From: Thermaerobacter sp. FW80 | GTDB lineage: Bacteria; Bacillota; Sulfobacillia; Thermaerobacterales; Thermaerobacteraceae | Reading direction: 5' to 3' | Assembly (NCBI RefSeq): GCF_004634385.1 | Contig: NZ_CP037895.1 | Location: forward strand, 1,897,245 to 1,961,244 | Length of the DNA stretch: 64,000 nt | Part shown: one piece after another, positions 53,972 through 64,000 of the stretch | Numbering within the stretch: position 1 is the stretch's first letter | Layout of the letters: the number at the start of each line of letters is the position of its first letter | Notes under the pieces: model-generated | The model's database searches: none | What the model saw: the letters and a program-made list of their open reading frames with translations, nothing else | What the model was told of the DNA's origin: nothing | Program-made: the position numbers and the translations under genes

Positions 53972-54754
53972 ATGCGACCCGAAGTCCGTGAGCACTTCCG
54001 GCAGCGCCTGCTGGCGGAGCGGCGGCGCATCGCCGCCGATCTGCGGTTCGACAGCGACATCGGCCGGCTCTCCCTGCGGGAGTCCGTCGGCGAGCTCTCC
54101 ACCTACGACAACCATCCCGGCGACGTGGGCACGGAGACCTTCGAACGGGCCAAGGACGTGGCCCGGCGGCGGGACGTCCAGCGGGCCCTGCACGACATCG
54201 ACGCCGCCCTGGCCCGGCTGGAGGAGGGGACCTACGGCTACTGCCAGCGGTGCGGACGGCCGATCCCGCGGGAGCGGCTGGAGGCGCTGCCCGCCACGCC
54301 CTATTGCGAGGCGTGCGCCGAGGCCATGGCGGAACGGGAGAAGAGGGTGCGCGGCACCGCCCGCCCGGTGGAGGAGGCGCTGCTGAGCCCGCCCTTTGCC
54401 CGATCCTGGCGCGACGACACCGACGAGGTCGACTTCGACGGGGAGGACGCCTGGCAGTCGGTGGCCCAGTACGGCAGTTCCGATACGCCCCAGGACGTGG
54501 GGGAGCCCGCCACCTACCCCGACGTCTACGAAGACGCCGGCGACGACGGCGGCCTGGTCGAGCACACCGACCGGTTGCTGGACCTGCGCTTCGAGTCGGC
54601 GGAGGACGTCGCCGTGGCCCAGGAGGCCGTCAAGGAGCACCGGCGCAGGAACACCGGGGGCGACGGCGACTTCGACGCGGCCCCGGGGCGGTCCCCGGAC
54701 CGCCGCCGGCGGTCGGCGGATGGGGACGCGGCCGGCGGCGGGGAGGGGCGCTGA
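53972..54754 (+). CDS. TraR/DksA-family zinc-finger protein (YteA/YlyA type)
   Basis: 260 aa. An N-terminal coiled coil (EHFRQRLLAERRRIAADLRF), the YteA-like segment LSTYDNHPGDVGTETFERAKD, then the DksA zinc finger YGYCQRCGRPIPRERLEALP with CEAC (CxxC-x17-CxxC). The C-terminal extension (WRDDTDEVDFDGEDAWQSVA, YGSSDTPQDV) is typical of the sporulation-associated YteA group. It lies just before lspA as ylyA does in B. subtilis. ATG 53972 has GGAGGG upstream. DNA- or RNA polymerase-binding role is inferred from the family. Confidence 0.9.
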   Translation: MRPEVREHFRQRLLAERRRIAADLRFDSDIGRLSLRESVGELSTYDNHPGDVGTETFERAKDVARRRDVQRALHDIDAALARLEEGTYGYCQRCGRPIPRERLEALPATPYCEACAEAMAEREKRVRGTARPVEEALLSPPFARSWRDDTDEVDFDGEDAWQSVAQYGSSDTPQDVGEPATYPDVYEDAGDDGGLVEHTDRLLDLRFESAEDVAVAQEAVKEHRRRNTGGDGDFDAAPGRSPDRRRRSADGDAAGGGEGR

Positions 54755-55014
54755 CCCGCGCGGCGGCGCGAGGGGGGCGCGCCGTGCCCTGGCCCGTCCC
54801 GCCCGTCGGGCCTGCCTGCAGAACGGCGCCGGGGCCTTGGCGCACGCCCGGCGCCGGCGCGGCGGTGGCGGGCGGCCCGTCCGGAGACGAGCCGCGGTCC
54901 GGGGCGCGCCGGGGGGGCGTGGCCGGCTCCGTTGCGGCAGGGACGGGGCCCGTCGTAGGGAATGAGAGGGGAGGGACGCGCTGCATCCCTGGCGACCGTA
55001 CGGGAGGCAAGGGC

Positions 55015-55515
55015 TTGCGATCCGTCGTCACCGCCTTGCTGGTGCTGGCGGCCGACCAGGCGGCGAAGGCCTGGGCCCTGGCGCACGTCGCGCCCCACGG
55101 CAGCGTGCCCGCCCTGCCGGGCCTGGTGCGCTGGACCTACGTGGAGAACCGGGGCGCGGCCTTTGGCCTGTTCCAGAACCAGACGACGTTCTTCGTCGTC
55201 GTGGCGGCGATCGTCATCGCCGTCATCCTCTATTGGCTGCCGCGCGTGCCGGGGCGAGCCGGAGGGGTCCGGCTCGCCCTCGGCCTGCAGTTGGGGGGTG
55301 CCGTGGGCAACCTGGTGGACCGGCTGCGCTGGGGCTACGTCGTCGACTTCGTGGACCTCGAGTTCTGGCCGTTGCACCGGTGGCCGGTCTTCAACGTCGC
55401 CGACGCCGCCATCGTCACGGGGACCGCCCTGCTCGTCCTGTGGCTCCTGCGGGGGGCGGAGCCGGTGGCGGCCCAGCGACCGACCCGGCCCCCCGGGGGG
55501 CGCGGTCCCCGCTGA
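55015..55515 (+). CDS. lspA: Lipoprotein signal peptidase LspA
   Basis: Membrane aspartic protease that removes signal peptides from prolipoproteins. 166 aa with four membrane helices. Catalytic motifs GNLVDRLRWGYVVDFVD and FNVADAAIVTG supply the two aspartates; VENRGAAFGLFQ is also conserved. TTG 55015 is taken as start: GGGAGG lies about 8 bases upstream and the family N-terminus begins there. A C-terminal tail of about 20 residues follows the last helix. Confidence 0.94.
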   Translation: MRSVVTALLVLAADQAAKAWALAHVAPHGSVPALPGLVRWTYVENRGAAFGLFQNQTTFFVVVAAIVIAVILYWLPRVPGRAGGVRLALGLQLGGAVGNLVDRLRWGYVVDFVDLEFWPLHRWPVFNVADAAIVTGTALLVLWLLRGAEPVAAQRPTRPPGGRGPR

Positions 55516-57264
<1,749 letters not shown>

Positions 57265-57283
57265 GGCGCCGTCGCCCCGCCCC

Positions 57284-58594
57284 TCAACCGCCCCGCGGGC
57301 GGGGTCCCGGCCCGAACCGCGTCCCCAGGTGCAGGAGCCGCAGGGCCGTGGTGGCAGCGACCTCGAGGTGGACCGCCGCCCGAGCCATCGCCTGATCCGG
57401 CGGCATGGGCGCCGGGGTCGCCGCCAGCAGGGCGGCGACCCCGCGCTGGCGTAAGGCGGGCTCGACCGCCGGGTCGACGGCGCCGGAGATCACCACCACC
57501 GGCCGCCCCCGGGCACGGCACCGGTCGGCGACCCGCGCGACCAGCTTGCCCGCCAGGGTCTGGGCGTCGGTGCGCCCCTCCCCCGTCAGCACCAGGTCCG
57601 CCCGCTCGAGGTGGCGGTCGAACCCCACGGCGTCCATCACCAGTTCCGCACCCGGGCGCAGCCGGGCGCCGAGGAAGGCGAGGAGCGCGAACCCCAGGCC
57701 GCCGGCGGCCCCGGCGCCGGGTTCGTCCCGCAGGTCACGCCCCAGGGTGCGGGCGGCCACGTCGGCCAGGCGCAAGAGACCTGCCTCCAACGCCTCCACC
57801 TGCTCGGGCGTGGCGCCCTTCTGGGGGGCGTAGACCCGGGCCGCGCCCCGCGGCCCGGTGAGCGGGTTGTCGACGTCGCAGGCGACCTCGATCGCCGTCT
57901 CCGCGAGCCGGGGGTCGAGCCCGCCCAGGTCGATGCGGGCCAGGCGCCGCAACGGGCCGCCCCCCGGTGGCAGCGGCGCGCCCGCCGCATCCAGGAAGCG
58001 CGCGCCCAGGGCCGCTAGCATGCCCGTCCCCCCGTCGGTGGTGGCGCTGCCGCCGATGGCCACCAGCAGCCTGCGGCAGCCGTGATCCAGGGCGTCGCGG
58101 ATGAGCTCCCCGGTGCCGAAGGTCGTGGCCTCCAGCGGGCGCCGCCGGTCGGGCGGCACCAGGAGCAGGCCCGAGGCGGCGGCCATCTCGATCACCGCCG
58201 TCCGCCCGTCCCCCAGCAGCGCCCAGCGGGCGTCCACCGGCTCCCCCAGTGGCCCCGTCACCCGCCGGACGAACCAGCACCCGCCGGTGGCCTGGACCAG
58301 GGCGGCGGCGGTCCCCTCGCCGCCGTCGGCCAGGGGAAGGGCGACCACGGCGGCGCCCGGCCAGCCGCGGCGGACGCCGCGGGCCATGGCGGACGCCGCC
58401 TCCGGCGCCGTCAGGCTTCCCTTGAAGGAATCGGGCGCCACCAGCACCCGCAGCGGCGGCGGGGACGGCCCCGGGCCCCGGCCGGACGAACCGGCGTCCG
58501 GTCGCGGCGGCGGGAGCCGGGGGTCCTCTGGGGCCCGCGGCCGCGGGTGGGGGAGCGGAGCCTCGGCCTGACGGGGATCGGATGGCGGGTGCAC
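57284..58594 (-). CDS. Glycerate 2-kinase (GckA/GlxK family)
   Basis: Phosphorylates glycerate with ATP, feeding glycolysis or serine/glyoxylate metabolism. 436 aa from the GTG at 58594, which has GGGAGGG upstream; the frame remains open to 58708. The domain starts at VLVAPDSFKGSLTAPEAA (about residue 50), with LPLADGGEGT, IEMAAASGL, AIGGSATTDGGTGMLAALG, CDVDNPLTG and LTGEGRTDAQT as family motifs. The N-terminal about 48 residues are Pro/Arg-rich and encode a copy of the recurrent 11-mer (58485-58495). Convergent with pyrR. Confidence 0.92.
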   Translation of the reverse strand: MHPPSDPRQAEAPLPHPRPRAPEDPRLPPPRPDAGSSGRGPGPSPPPLRVLVAPDSFKGSLTAPEAASAMARGVRRGWPGAAVVALPLADGGEGTAAALVQATGGCWFVRRVTGPLGEPVDARWALLGDGRTAVIEMAAASGLLLVPPDRRRPLEATTFGTGELIRDALDHGCRRLLVAIGGSATTDGGTGMLAALGARFLDAAGAPLPPGGGPLRRLARIDLGGLDPRLAETAIEVACDVDNPLTGPRGAARVYAPQKGATPEQVEALEAGLLRLADVAARTLGRDLRDEPGAGAAGGLGFALLAFLGARLRPGAELVMDAVGFDRHLERADLVLTGEGRTDAQTLAGKLVARVADRCRARGRPVVVISGAVDPAVEPALRQRGVAALLAATPAPMPPDQAMARAAVHLEVAATTALRLLHLGTRFGPGPRPRGG

Positions 58595-58732
58595 GGGTCG
58601 TCCCTCCCTGGGGTGCCGGCGGGGCGGCCCCCGCGGCGCGACGCAGGGCGCGGAGCGGCGGCATCGACCCCGCCACCGGCCGAGGGCGGCGCGGCGGGCT
58701 GGAGGCACCGGGCGGGGATCCCGGCGGCGGCC

Positions 58733-60859
58733 CTACGCCTGGGCCCCCTCGGCCGCTCCCGGAACGGCGCCTCCGCCATGCGCACTGCGAGCCGCCCCGC
58801 CGCGGGCCCCCGGCCGCTGGGGCGGCTGCCCCGACGCGTCGCCCCCGGCCGCCAGCGCCTCGATGCGGGGCGGCAGGCCCTGCGGGTCGGGGGCCACGAA
58901 GAGGGTGCGGGCGTGCTCGTAGCGGACGAACCCGGGCCGCGCGCCCTTGGGCTTGCGCACGTGCCGCGCCTCGGTGTAGTCCACCGCCACGCGGCCCGAC
59001 CACCGGGCCTTGCTGTGGTAGGCGGCGACGCGGGCCGCCGCCTCCAGGGCCGCGGGGGACGGCGCCGCTTCCCGGTGGGGTAGGCGCAGGAGGACGTGCG
59101 AGCCCGGCACCTCCCGGGCGTGCAACCAGATGTCCCACGGGTTGGCGACGCGGGTGACCAGGGCGTCGTTCTGCCGGTTGTTGCGCCCGGCCAGGATGAG
59201 CTCGCCGCCGGGCCCGCGGTAGCGGAGGAACCCGTCCCCCTCGCCGCCGGTCCGCCGGGCCCGGGCGGCCGGGCCGCCGGCTCCGGCCCGGGATCCGTCG
59301 GGAACCCGGCTGCCGGCCCCGCCCCCGGCCGGGGCGCCCCCGCCGGGGGCGCCCCGGCCGGCCAGGTGGGCGAAGGCCGGCGCATAGCCCTGCTCGGCCA
59401 GCTCGGCGGCGATGGCCTCGAGGTCGCCGACGCTCGTCGCCTCGGCCAGCGCGTGCTCCACCGACTCCAGGTACGCCACCTCCTCGCGGGCCGCCGCGAC
59501 GAGCTCGGCGGCCTGCTGGCGGCCGCGCTTGGCCTTCTGGTAGCGGCGGAAGTAGCGCTGGGCGTTCTCCTGCGGGCTCAGGGCGGGATCGAGGGGGATG
59601 ACCACCGTCCCCCCCTCCGGATCGTAGTAGTTGGGCAGCTCCACCTGACGGGCGCCCCGCGGCACCTGGGCTGCGAAGGCGGTGAGGAGCTCGCCGTAGA
59701 GGCGGTAGGGCTCGGCCTCCTCGGCCCGGGCCAGGTCGCCCTCCCGTGCCTGCAGGCGGCGGCGGGCGCGATCCAGCGCCTCCCGCACCAGCTGCTCCAG
59801 CTCGCGTCGGAGCCGCTGGCGGGCCAGCTCCTCCCGGCGCTCGCGGTAGAACCGGTCGCACAGCGCCGAGACGCGGCCGTCCCCGTCCCGCTCCACCCGG
59901 CCCCCGGGGGGCGGCGACACCGGGAAGGCCGCAAGGGCCACCGCCCGTCCGGCGGCGTCCCGCACCACCACCGGATCGAAGCGGCCCCGGCGCGCAGCGT
60001 CGAGCCAGCCGAGGACCGCCTCGCCCAGGGCCGCGGCCCGCCGGTCGGCGGCCGCCGGCGGCCGGGCGCTGGCGCCGGTCCCCTGGCCGACGCTCGGCTC
60101 CCGGTGGTCCTCCTGTCCGCCGTCCGCCGTGCCCGCGGCGACGGCACCGGGGGCGTCCGGATCGATGCCGGCCCGCTGCAGCGCCTCCCGGGCCAGCTCG
60201 CGCCCCAGGGCCGGCACCTGTTCCAGCAGGCGGCGCCAGGCCGGCCGCGGGCGGGACCGGCCCTGCCCCGCCGCGGGGCCGCGGGCGGCGTCGGCATCGG
60301 CGTCCGCCTCGGCCAGGGCCTCGAGCCAACGGCGCCCCAGGGTCTCGGGGTCGCCGTCGGGCAGGGGCGTGGGGGCCGGGGGCGGCTCGTAGGCGCTGCC
60401 GGGAAGCAGGCTGCGGCCGCCGGCGCCGGCCGGAAGCCGCCGCAGCGCGTCGAGGATGCGGCCCTCCCCGTCCACCAGGATCGCGTTGGCCCGCCGGTCC
60501 AGGAGTTCGACGGCCAGGTGCCGGCGCCGGGCCGGTTCGTCCGGCCCGGGAGCGGCGAAGTCCAACCGGACCCACCGGTCGAAGTCCGGCCCCTGGCGCG
60601 CGGCCACCAGGCGCGATCCCTCGAGGTGCTTGCGCAACAGCATGCAGAAGGCCGGCGGCGACGGGGGGTTGGCCGGCGGGCGCGGGGTCAGGTGAAGGCG
60701 CGGCAGGTGGGGATCGGCGCCGATCAGCAGGTGCACCGTCCGGCCCGCGTACAGCCGCAGGACCAGGACGTGCGCCTCCGGCTGGTACACCCGCTCCACC
60801 CGGGCGGGGAGCAGCTCGCCGAGCTCCCTCAGGACGGCCGCCAAGACGAGCCCGTTCAC
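58733..60859 (-). CDS. rqcH: RqcH/NFACT ribosome quality control factor
   Basis: 708 aa. Binds peptidyl-tRNA-obstructed 50S subunits and adds C-terminal alanine tails to mark stalled chains. NFACT-N domain from NGLVLAAVLRELGELLP with FCMLLRKHLEGSRL and the functional DR motif in DFDRWVRLDF; central coiled coil (RLRRELEQLVREALDRARRR); NFACT-R domain GRNNRQNDALVTRVANPWD, IWLHAREVPGSHVLLRLP and YHSKARWSGRVAVDYT. Two low-complexity inserts enlarge it. The conserved DR pair suggests an active Ala-tailing enzyme. GTG 60859 follows GGGAGGG. Confidence 0.94.
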   Translation of the reverse strand: MNGLVLAAVLRELGELLPARVERVYQPEAHVLVLRLYAGRTVHLLIGADPHLPRLHLTPRPPANPPSPPAFCMLLRKHLEGSRLVAARQGPDFDRWVRLDFAAPGPDEPARRRHLAVELLDRRANAILVDGEGRILDALRRLPAGAGGRSLLPGSAYEPPPAPTPLPDGDPETLGRRWLEALAEADADADAARGPAAGQGRSRPRPAWRRLLEQVPALGRELAREALQRAGIDPDAPGAVAAGTADGGQEDHREPSVGQGTGASARPPAAADRRAAALGEAVLGWLDAARRGRFDPVVVRDAAGRAVALAAFPVSPPPGGRVERDGDGRVSALCDRFYRERREELARQRLRRELEQLVREALDRARRRLQAREGDLARAEEAEPYRLYGELLTAFAAQVPRGARQVELPNYYDPEGGTVVIPLDPALSPQENAQRYFRRYQKAKRGRQQAAELVAAAREEVAYLESVEHALAEATSVGDLEAIAAELAEQGYAPAFAHLAGRGAPGGGAPAGGGAGSRVPDGSRAGAGGPAARARRTGGEGDGFLRYRGPGGELILAGRNNRQNDALVTRVANPWDIWLHAREVPGSHVLLRLPHREAAPSPAALEAAARVAAYHSKARWSGRVAVDYTEARHVRKPKGARPGFVRYEHARTLFVAPDPQGLPPRIEALAAGGDASGQPPQRPGARGGAARSAHGGGAVPGAAEGAQA

Positions 60860-60915
60860 GGGCGTCCCTCCCTGCGCCGGACCCCGCGGCACCGGGTGCG
60901 GCGGGGCCCGTTCCC

Positions 60916-60921
60916 ACTATA
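60916..60921 (-). promoter_or_regulatory. -10 element for rqcH
   Basis: TATAGT on the minus strand, 57 bases upstream of the rqcH GTG, in an otherwise GC-rich spacer. No good -35 at 17 bp. Confidence 0.35.
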
Positions 60922-61076
60922 ACCCGGCCGGCCGCCGAGGGGAGACCTGCCATCCCCGTCGGCACCGCCGGGCCGGGGCCCTCCTCGCCCATCTCACCCG
61001 GCGGCGACCGAGGGCCCCGCCGGCCGCGGGCGGCGCAACCCCAGGACCGCCGGGTGCCGCGCTCCGGCCGGGCGGC

Positions 61077-62540
61077 TCATGCCGGCGGACCGGACGGCCG
61101 ACGCGGAGCGCGCCCGGGCTCGGCCTGCCCGCCGGGGCTCGGGACGGAGGCGTCCGGCCCGTTGCGGGCGATCACCTCCCGGTACCAGAGGGCGCTGGCC
61201 TTGGGCACGCGGCGCTGGGACGGGTAGTCGACGTAGAAGAGGCCGAAGCGCGGCCCGTACCCGCGGGCCCATTCGAAGTTGTCCAGCAGCGACCACACGA
61301 AGTAGCCGCGCACGTCGACGCCCCGGGCGATGGCGTCGGCCACCGCCCGCACGTGGCCGTCCAGGTAGGCGACCCGCTGGGGGTCGTCCACCACCGGCTC
61401 GCCGTCCCAGCGGTCGGGGAAGGCGGCGCCGTTCTCGGTGACCATGATGGGGAGCGGGCCGTATTCGTGGTGGACCCGCAAGAGGACCTGGGCGAGGCCC
61501 CCCGGGTCGATGGCCCATCCCATGGCCGTCACCGGCCCCCGGGGAGACAGCACCTCCGCCTCCAGGGGTGGCCGCCCGGGGGCGTGCCGGACGACGGCCG
61601 GACTGTAGTAGTTCACCCCCAGGAAGTCGATGCGGGCCCTCGCCACGTCGAGATCGCCGGGACGAACCAGCCCGGCGGGCCGCCAGAGGGGCGCCAGCAG
61701 CGGCCACAGGTCGGCGGGGTAGCGCCCCCGCAGCACCGGATCGAGGAACCAGCGGTTGCGCCACCCGTCGAAGCGCCCGGCGGCCGCGGCATCGGCCTCG
61801 TCCTGCGTGGCGGGGCGTACGGCCACCTGGTCCAGGGTGATGCCCACCTGGAACCGCCCGCCGCCCTCGGCGCGCAGGGCCCGGACGGCGAGGCCGTGGG
61901 CCAGGAGCTGGTGATGGGCGACGGCCAGGGCGACGGCCCAGCTGCGGATGCCCGGCGCGTGCTCGCCGAAGAGGTGGCCGACGAAGGCCACCACCCAGGG
62001 CTCGTTGAGGGTGATCCAGTAGCGGACGCCGTCGCCCAGGGCCCGGGCCACGGTGGCCGCGAACTCCGCGAACCGTGCGGCCGTGTCGCGACGGGCCCAG
62101 CCGCCGCGGTCCTGCAGCGCCTGGGGGAGGTCCCAGTGGTACAGGGTCACCACCGGTTCGATGGCCCGGGCCCGCAGGGCGTCCACGAGGCGCCGGTAGA
62201 AGTCCAGACCCCGCGGGTTGACCGGCCCCGTGCCGGTGGGGAAGACCCGCGGCCAGGCGACGGAGAACCGGTAGGCTTTGAGGCCCAGTTCGGCCATGCG
62301 TGCCACGTCCTCGCGGTAGCGTCGGTAGTGGTCGCAGGCCGTCGCGCCGGTTCCTCCGTCCCGGATGCGGCCGGGCTCGCGGCAAAAGCGGTCCCAGATG
62401 GACTCACCCCGTCCGTCGGCGTCGACGGATCCCTCGATCTGGTAGGCGGACGTGGCCGCGCCCCAGAGGAAGCCCTCAGGGAAGGAGGGGCGAAGGGCGC
62501 GCGGGGCTAGGCCGCGGCTTGCATCAACCCTTGATCGCAC
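61077..62540 (-). CDS. GH1 beta-glucosidase
   Basis: Glycoside hydrolase family 1 retaining enzyme cleaving beta-linked gluco- or galactosides. 487 aa. FLWGAATSAYQIEGS at the N-terminus, acid/base Glu in YWITLNEPW, nucleophile Glu in IMVTENGAAF, and the aglycone-side WSLLDNFEWARGYGPRFGL. No signal peptide, so it acts in the cytoplasm on imported oligosaccharides. It is the last gene of a minus-strand unit behind two sugar ABC permeases. The assigned GTG (62540) overlaps the permease gene by 17 bases; the ribosome-binding site is weak. Confidence 0.94.
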   Translation of the reverse strand: MRSRVDASRGLAPRALRPSFPEGFLWGAATSAYQIEGSVDADGRGESIWDRFCREPGRIRDGGTGATACDHYRRYREDVARMAELGLKAYRFSVAWPRVFPTGTGPVNPRGLDFYRRLVDALRARAIEPVVTLYHWDLPQALQDRGGWARRDTAARFAEFAATVARALGDGVRYWITLNEPWVVAFVGHLFGEHAPGIRSWAVALAVAHHQLLAHGLAVRALRAEGGGRFQVGITLDQVAVRPATQDEADAAAAGRFDGWRNRWFLDPVLRGRYPADLWPLLAPLWRPAGLVRPGDLDVARARIDFLGVNYYSPAVVRHAPGRPPLEAEVLSPRGPVTAMGWAIDPGGLAQVLLRVHHEYGPLPIMVTENGAAFPDRWDGEPVVDDPQRVAYLDGHVRAVADAIARGVDVRGYFVWSLLDNFEWARGYGPRFGLFYVDYPSQRRVPKASALWYREVIARNGPDASVPSPGGQAEPGRAPRRPSGPPA

Positions 62541-63489
62541 CGGCGGTCAGTCCCTTGATCAGATAGCGCTGGCTGGCGAGGAAGGCGAGGAGCACGGGCA
62601 GGCTCACCGCCGTCCCCGCCGCCATCAGCAGGTCGTATCGGTTCTGGAACTGGCCGACGTAGAGGCGGATGCCGACCGGGAGGGTCTGGACCTCCGGCTT
62701 GCCCGCCAGCACCCAGGCGAAGAGCAGCTCGTCCCACGCGGCCAGGAAGATGTAGACCGCGGTCGCCACGAGCCCCGGGGCGGACAGCGGTAGGATCACG
62801 CGCCAGAAGGCCTGCCAGCGCGTGCAGCCGTCCAGCAGGGCCGCCTCCTCCAGCTCCCGCGGCAGCCGGGCGAAGAACCCGCGCATGATCCAGATGGAGG
62901 CGGGCGTGAAGAAGGCCGTGTAGACCAGGATCATCCCCGGGAAGGTGTTGAGCAGGGGGATGCCCAGCCGGTCCCGCATCCACAGGAAGAGCAGGTAGAG
63001 GGGGATCAGGAACATGATCCCGGGGATCAGCTGGGTGGCGATGACCGTCATGCCGAAGAGGTCGGCCCCGGGGAAGCGGAAGCGTGCCAGGGCGTAGCCC
63101 GCCGTGGTCGCCAGTAGCGTGGCCAGCAGCGTCGTGGCGCCGCAGACCAGCAGACTGTTCCGGAAGAAGAGGGCCAGCTGGATGTTGCGCCACATCTCCA
63201 GGTAGTTCTGCCAACGGGGGTGCGCCAGGTCGACGTCACCGGTCAACAGCCCCTGGTTGGTCTGCAACGACGCCAACACCATCCAGGCGACGGGGAACAG
63301 CATGACGGCGGTCACCAGCAGCGTCAGCAGGTTGAGGGCCAGGTGGCCGGCGGCCCGGCGCGAGGCCCGGCGACGGCGCGCCGACCGGCGATCGGTGCCG
63401 GACGGGTGACGGTCCACGGCCGGCCCGCCGACGGGAGGGCCGCCGGCCGGGACCCGGCGGGCGGTGGGAGCGAGAGGGGCCCGGCTCAT
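62524..63489 (-). CDS. Carbohydrate ABC transporter permease (MalG type)
   Basis: 321 aa with six membrane helices. The EAA loop is EAALLDGCTRWQAFWRVILP, which docks the ATPase; the beginning (MLFPVAWMVLASL) and end (LLAFLASQRYLIKGLTAGAIKG) are typical of MalG/UgpE-type CUT1 permeases. The ATG overlaps the upstream permease stop (ATGA). Partner ATPase and binding protein are not in the window. Likely imports the oligosaccharide that the GH1 enzyme hydrolyses. Confidence 0.94.
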   Translation of the reverse strand: MSRAPLAPTARRVPAGGPPVGGPAVDRHPSGTDRRSARRRRASRRAAGHLALNLLTLLVTAVMLFPVAWMVLASLQTNQGLLTGDVDLAHPRWQNYLEMWRNIQLALFFRNSLLVCGATTLLATLLATTAGYALARFRFPGADLFGMTVIATQLIPGIMFLIPLYLLFLWMRDRLGIPLLNTFPGMILVYTAFFTPASIWIMRGFFARLPRELEEAALLDGCTRWQAFWRVILPLSAPGLVATAVYIFLAAWDELLFAWVLAGKPEVQTLPVGIRLYVGQFQNRYDLLMAAGTAVSLPVLLAFLASQRYLIKGLTAGAIKG

Positions 63490-64000
63490 GGGTTCACCAG
63501 CTCCACCTTGAAGATCCGGTACCAGACCCAGACCAGCATCAGCATGGCCAGCATCAACAGCACCGACGCAGCCGCCCCGTAGCCGAACAGCCACAGCTGG
63601 AACGACTGCCGGTTGAGGGCGGGCATCAAAAGGTCCGCCCACTCGCCGGGGTAGCCCGCCGCGTTGCCGAACATCATCGCGACGATGTTGAAGGAGTAGA
63701 CGTTGTAGATCAGCTGGAACAGCAGCTGGACCGCGATCAGGGGCCGCAGCATGGGCAGGGTGATGTGCCACAACCGTTGCCAGGGACGGGCGCCGTCGAT
63801 GGCCGCCGCCTCGTAGTACTCCTGGGGGATGGTCTGGAGCCCCGCCAGGAACACCACCATGACGAAGGGCCAGGAGCGCCAGATGGTGGGGATCACCACC
63901 GCCCAGAAGGCGTTGGGACCCGTCAGCCAGTGGGGCCGCTGCTCCAGCAGGTGGAGCCCGTCCACCAGCAGCCGGTTGATCACGCCGCCGTCCATCTGCC
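63486..64000 (-). CDS. Carbohydrate ABC transporter permease (MalF type), partial
   Basis: C-terminal about 170 residues of a MalF/UgpA-type permease; the gene begins beyond the window edge, so the 5' part is missing. The EAA loop EAAAIDGARPWQRLWHITLP is present with two flanking membrane helices and a last helix SVLLMLAMLMLVWVWYRIF. Translationally coupled to the MalG-type gene. Confidence 0.92.
   Translation of the reverse strand, partial: QMDGGVINRLLVDGLHLLEQRPHWLTGPNAFWAVVIPTIWRSWPFVMVVFLAGLQTIPQEYYEAAAIDGARPWQRLWHITLPMLRPLIAVQLLFQLIYNVYSFNIVAMMFGNAAGYPGEWADLLMPALNRQSFQLWLFGYGAAASVLLMLAMLMLVWVWYRIFKVELVNP

Noticed and set aside
57735-60992. 1085-codon minus-strand frame overlapping rqcH and glycerate kinase
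   Set aside because: Same strand but alternative frame of two well-supported genes; low-complexity translation.

Overview
The window looks like a chromosomal segment of a very GC-rich, endospore-forming member of the Bacillota, of the Thermaerobacter/Symbiobacterium type. The evidence is gene content and order: bofC, spoIIGA-sigE, sigG, spoIIR, sigI-rsgI and an ileS T-box are Gram-positive spore-former features, and the order yebC-bofC-ruvCAB-queA-tgt-yajC, the division/cell-wall cluster, then spoIIGA-sigE-sigG-ylmC-pgeF-yggS-sepF-yggT-divIVA-ileS-(dksA-like)-lspA-rluD-pyrR closely follows the Bacillus layout. The genus assignment is an inference from composition and synteny, not from a database search.

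Layout. (1) 170-4700: yebC, bofC-like gene, overlapping ruvC-ruvA-ruvB and a DUF2905 membrane protein. (2) 5063-7622: sigma factor SigI and its membrane anti-sigma RsgI. (3) 7879-10882: queA, tgt (queuosine tRNA modification) and yajC. (4) 11049-16628: glutamate dehydrogenase with a repeat-rich N-terminal extension, then an acyl-CoA carboxyltransferase, a small associated protein and a biotin carrier. (5) 17003-18039: 5-formyl-THF cyclo-ligase and a tRNA-Ala(CGC) with its own promoter. (6) 18501-34207: dcw cluster (MraZ operator, mraZ, rsmH, ftsL, spoVD/ftsI-like PBP, murE, frameshifted murF, mraY, ftsW, a murG-murB gene fusion, ftsQ, ftsZ). murC, murD and ftsA are not in the cluster. (7) 34303-39163: sporulation relay spoIIGA-sigE, an orphan gene, sigG-spoIIR. 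(8) 39558-47280: ylmC, pgeF, yggS, sepF, yggT, divIVA, then an isoleucine T-box and ileS. (9) 48182-57264: racemase-family protein, amidohydrolase, FBP aldolase/phosphatase, DUF5665 protein, DksA-like zinc-finger protein, lspA, rluD-like gene, pyrR. (10) Minus strand 57284-64000: glycerate kinase, RqcH/NFACT, GH1 beta-glucosidase and two sugar ABC permeases (the second runs off the window).

The genes work as a growth-and-division block (cell wall precursors, divisome, SepF/DivIVA positioning) adjoining the early sporulation sigma relay, in which SpoIIR made in the forespore would activate the SpoIIGA protease to mature SigE in the mother cell.

Beyond the genes, four sequence-level patterns stand out. 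An 11-base word (GCCGGTTCGTC) recurs at least 15 times, mostly in spacers and low-complexity protein tails. Gene ends carry long perfect GC hairpins with no U-tract. Spacers are filled with short tandem repeats (19-48 bp units), two of which supply the -35 region of a promoter. Many conserved proteins carry long Ala/Gly/Pro/Arg-rich extensions or insertions. Large open frames on the opposite strand are composition shadows and are not annotated.
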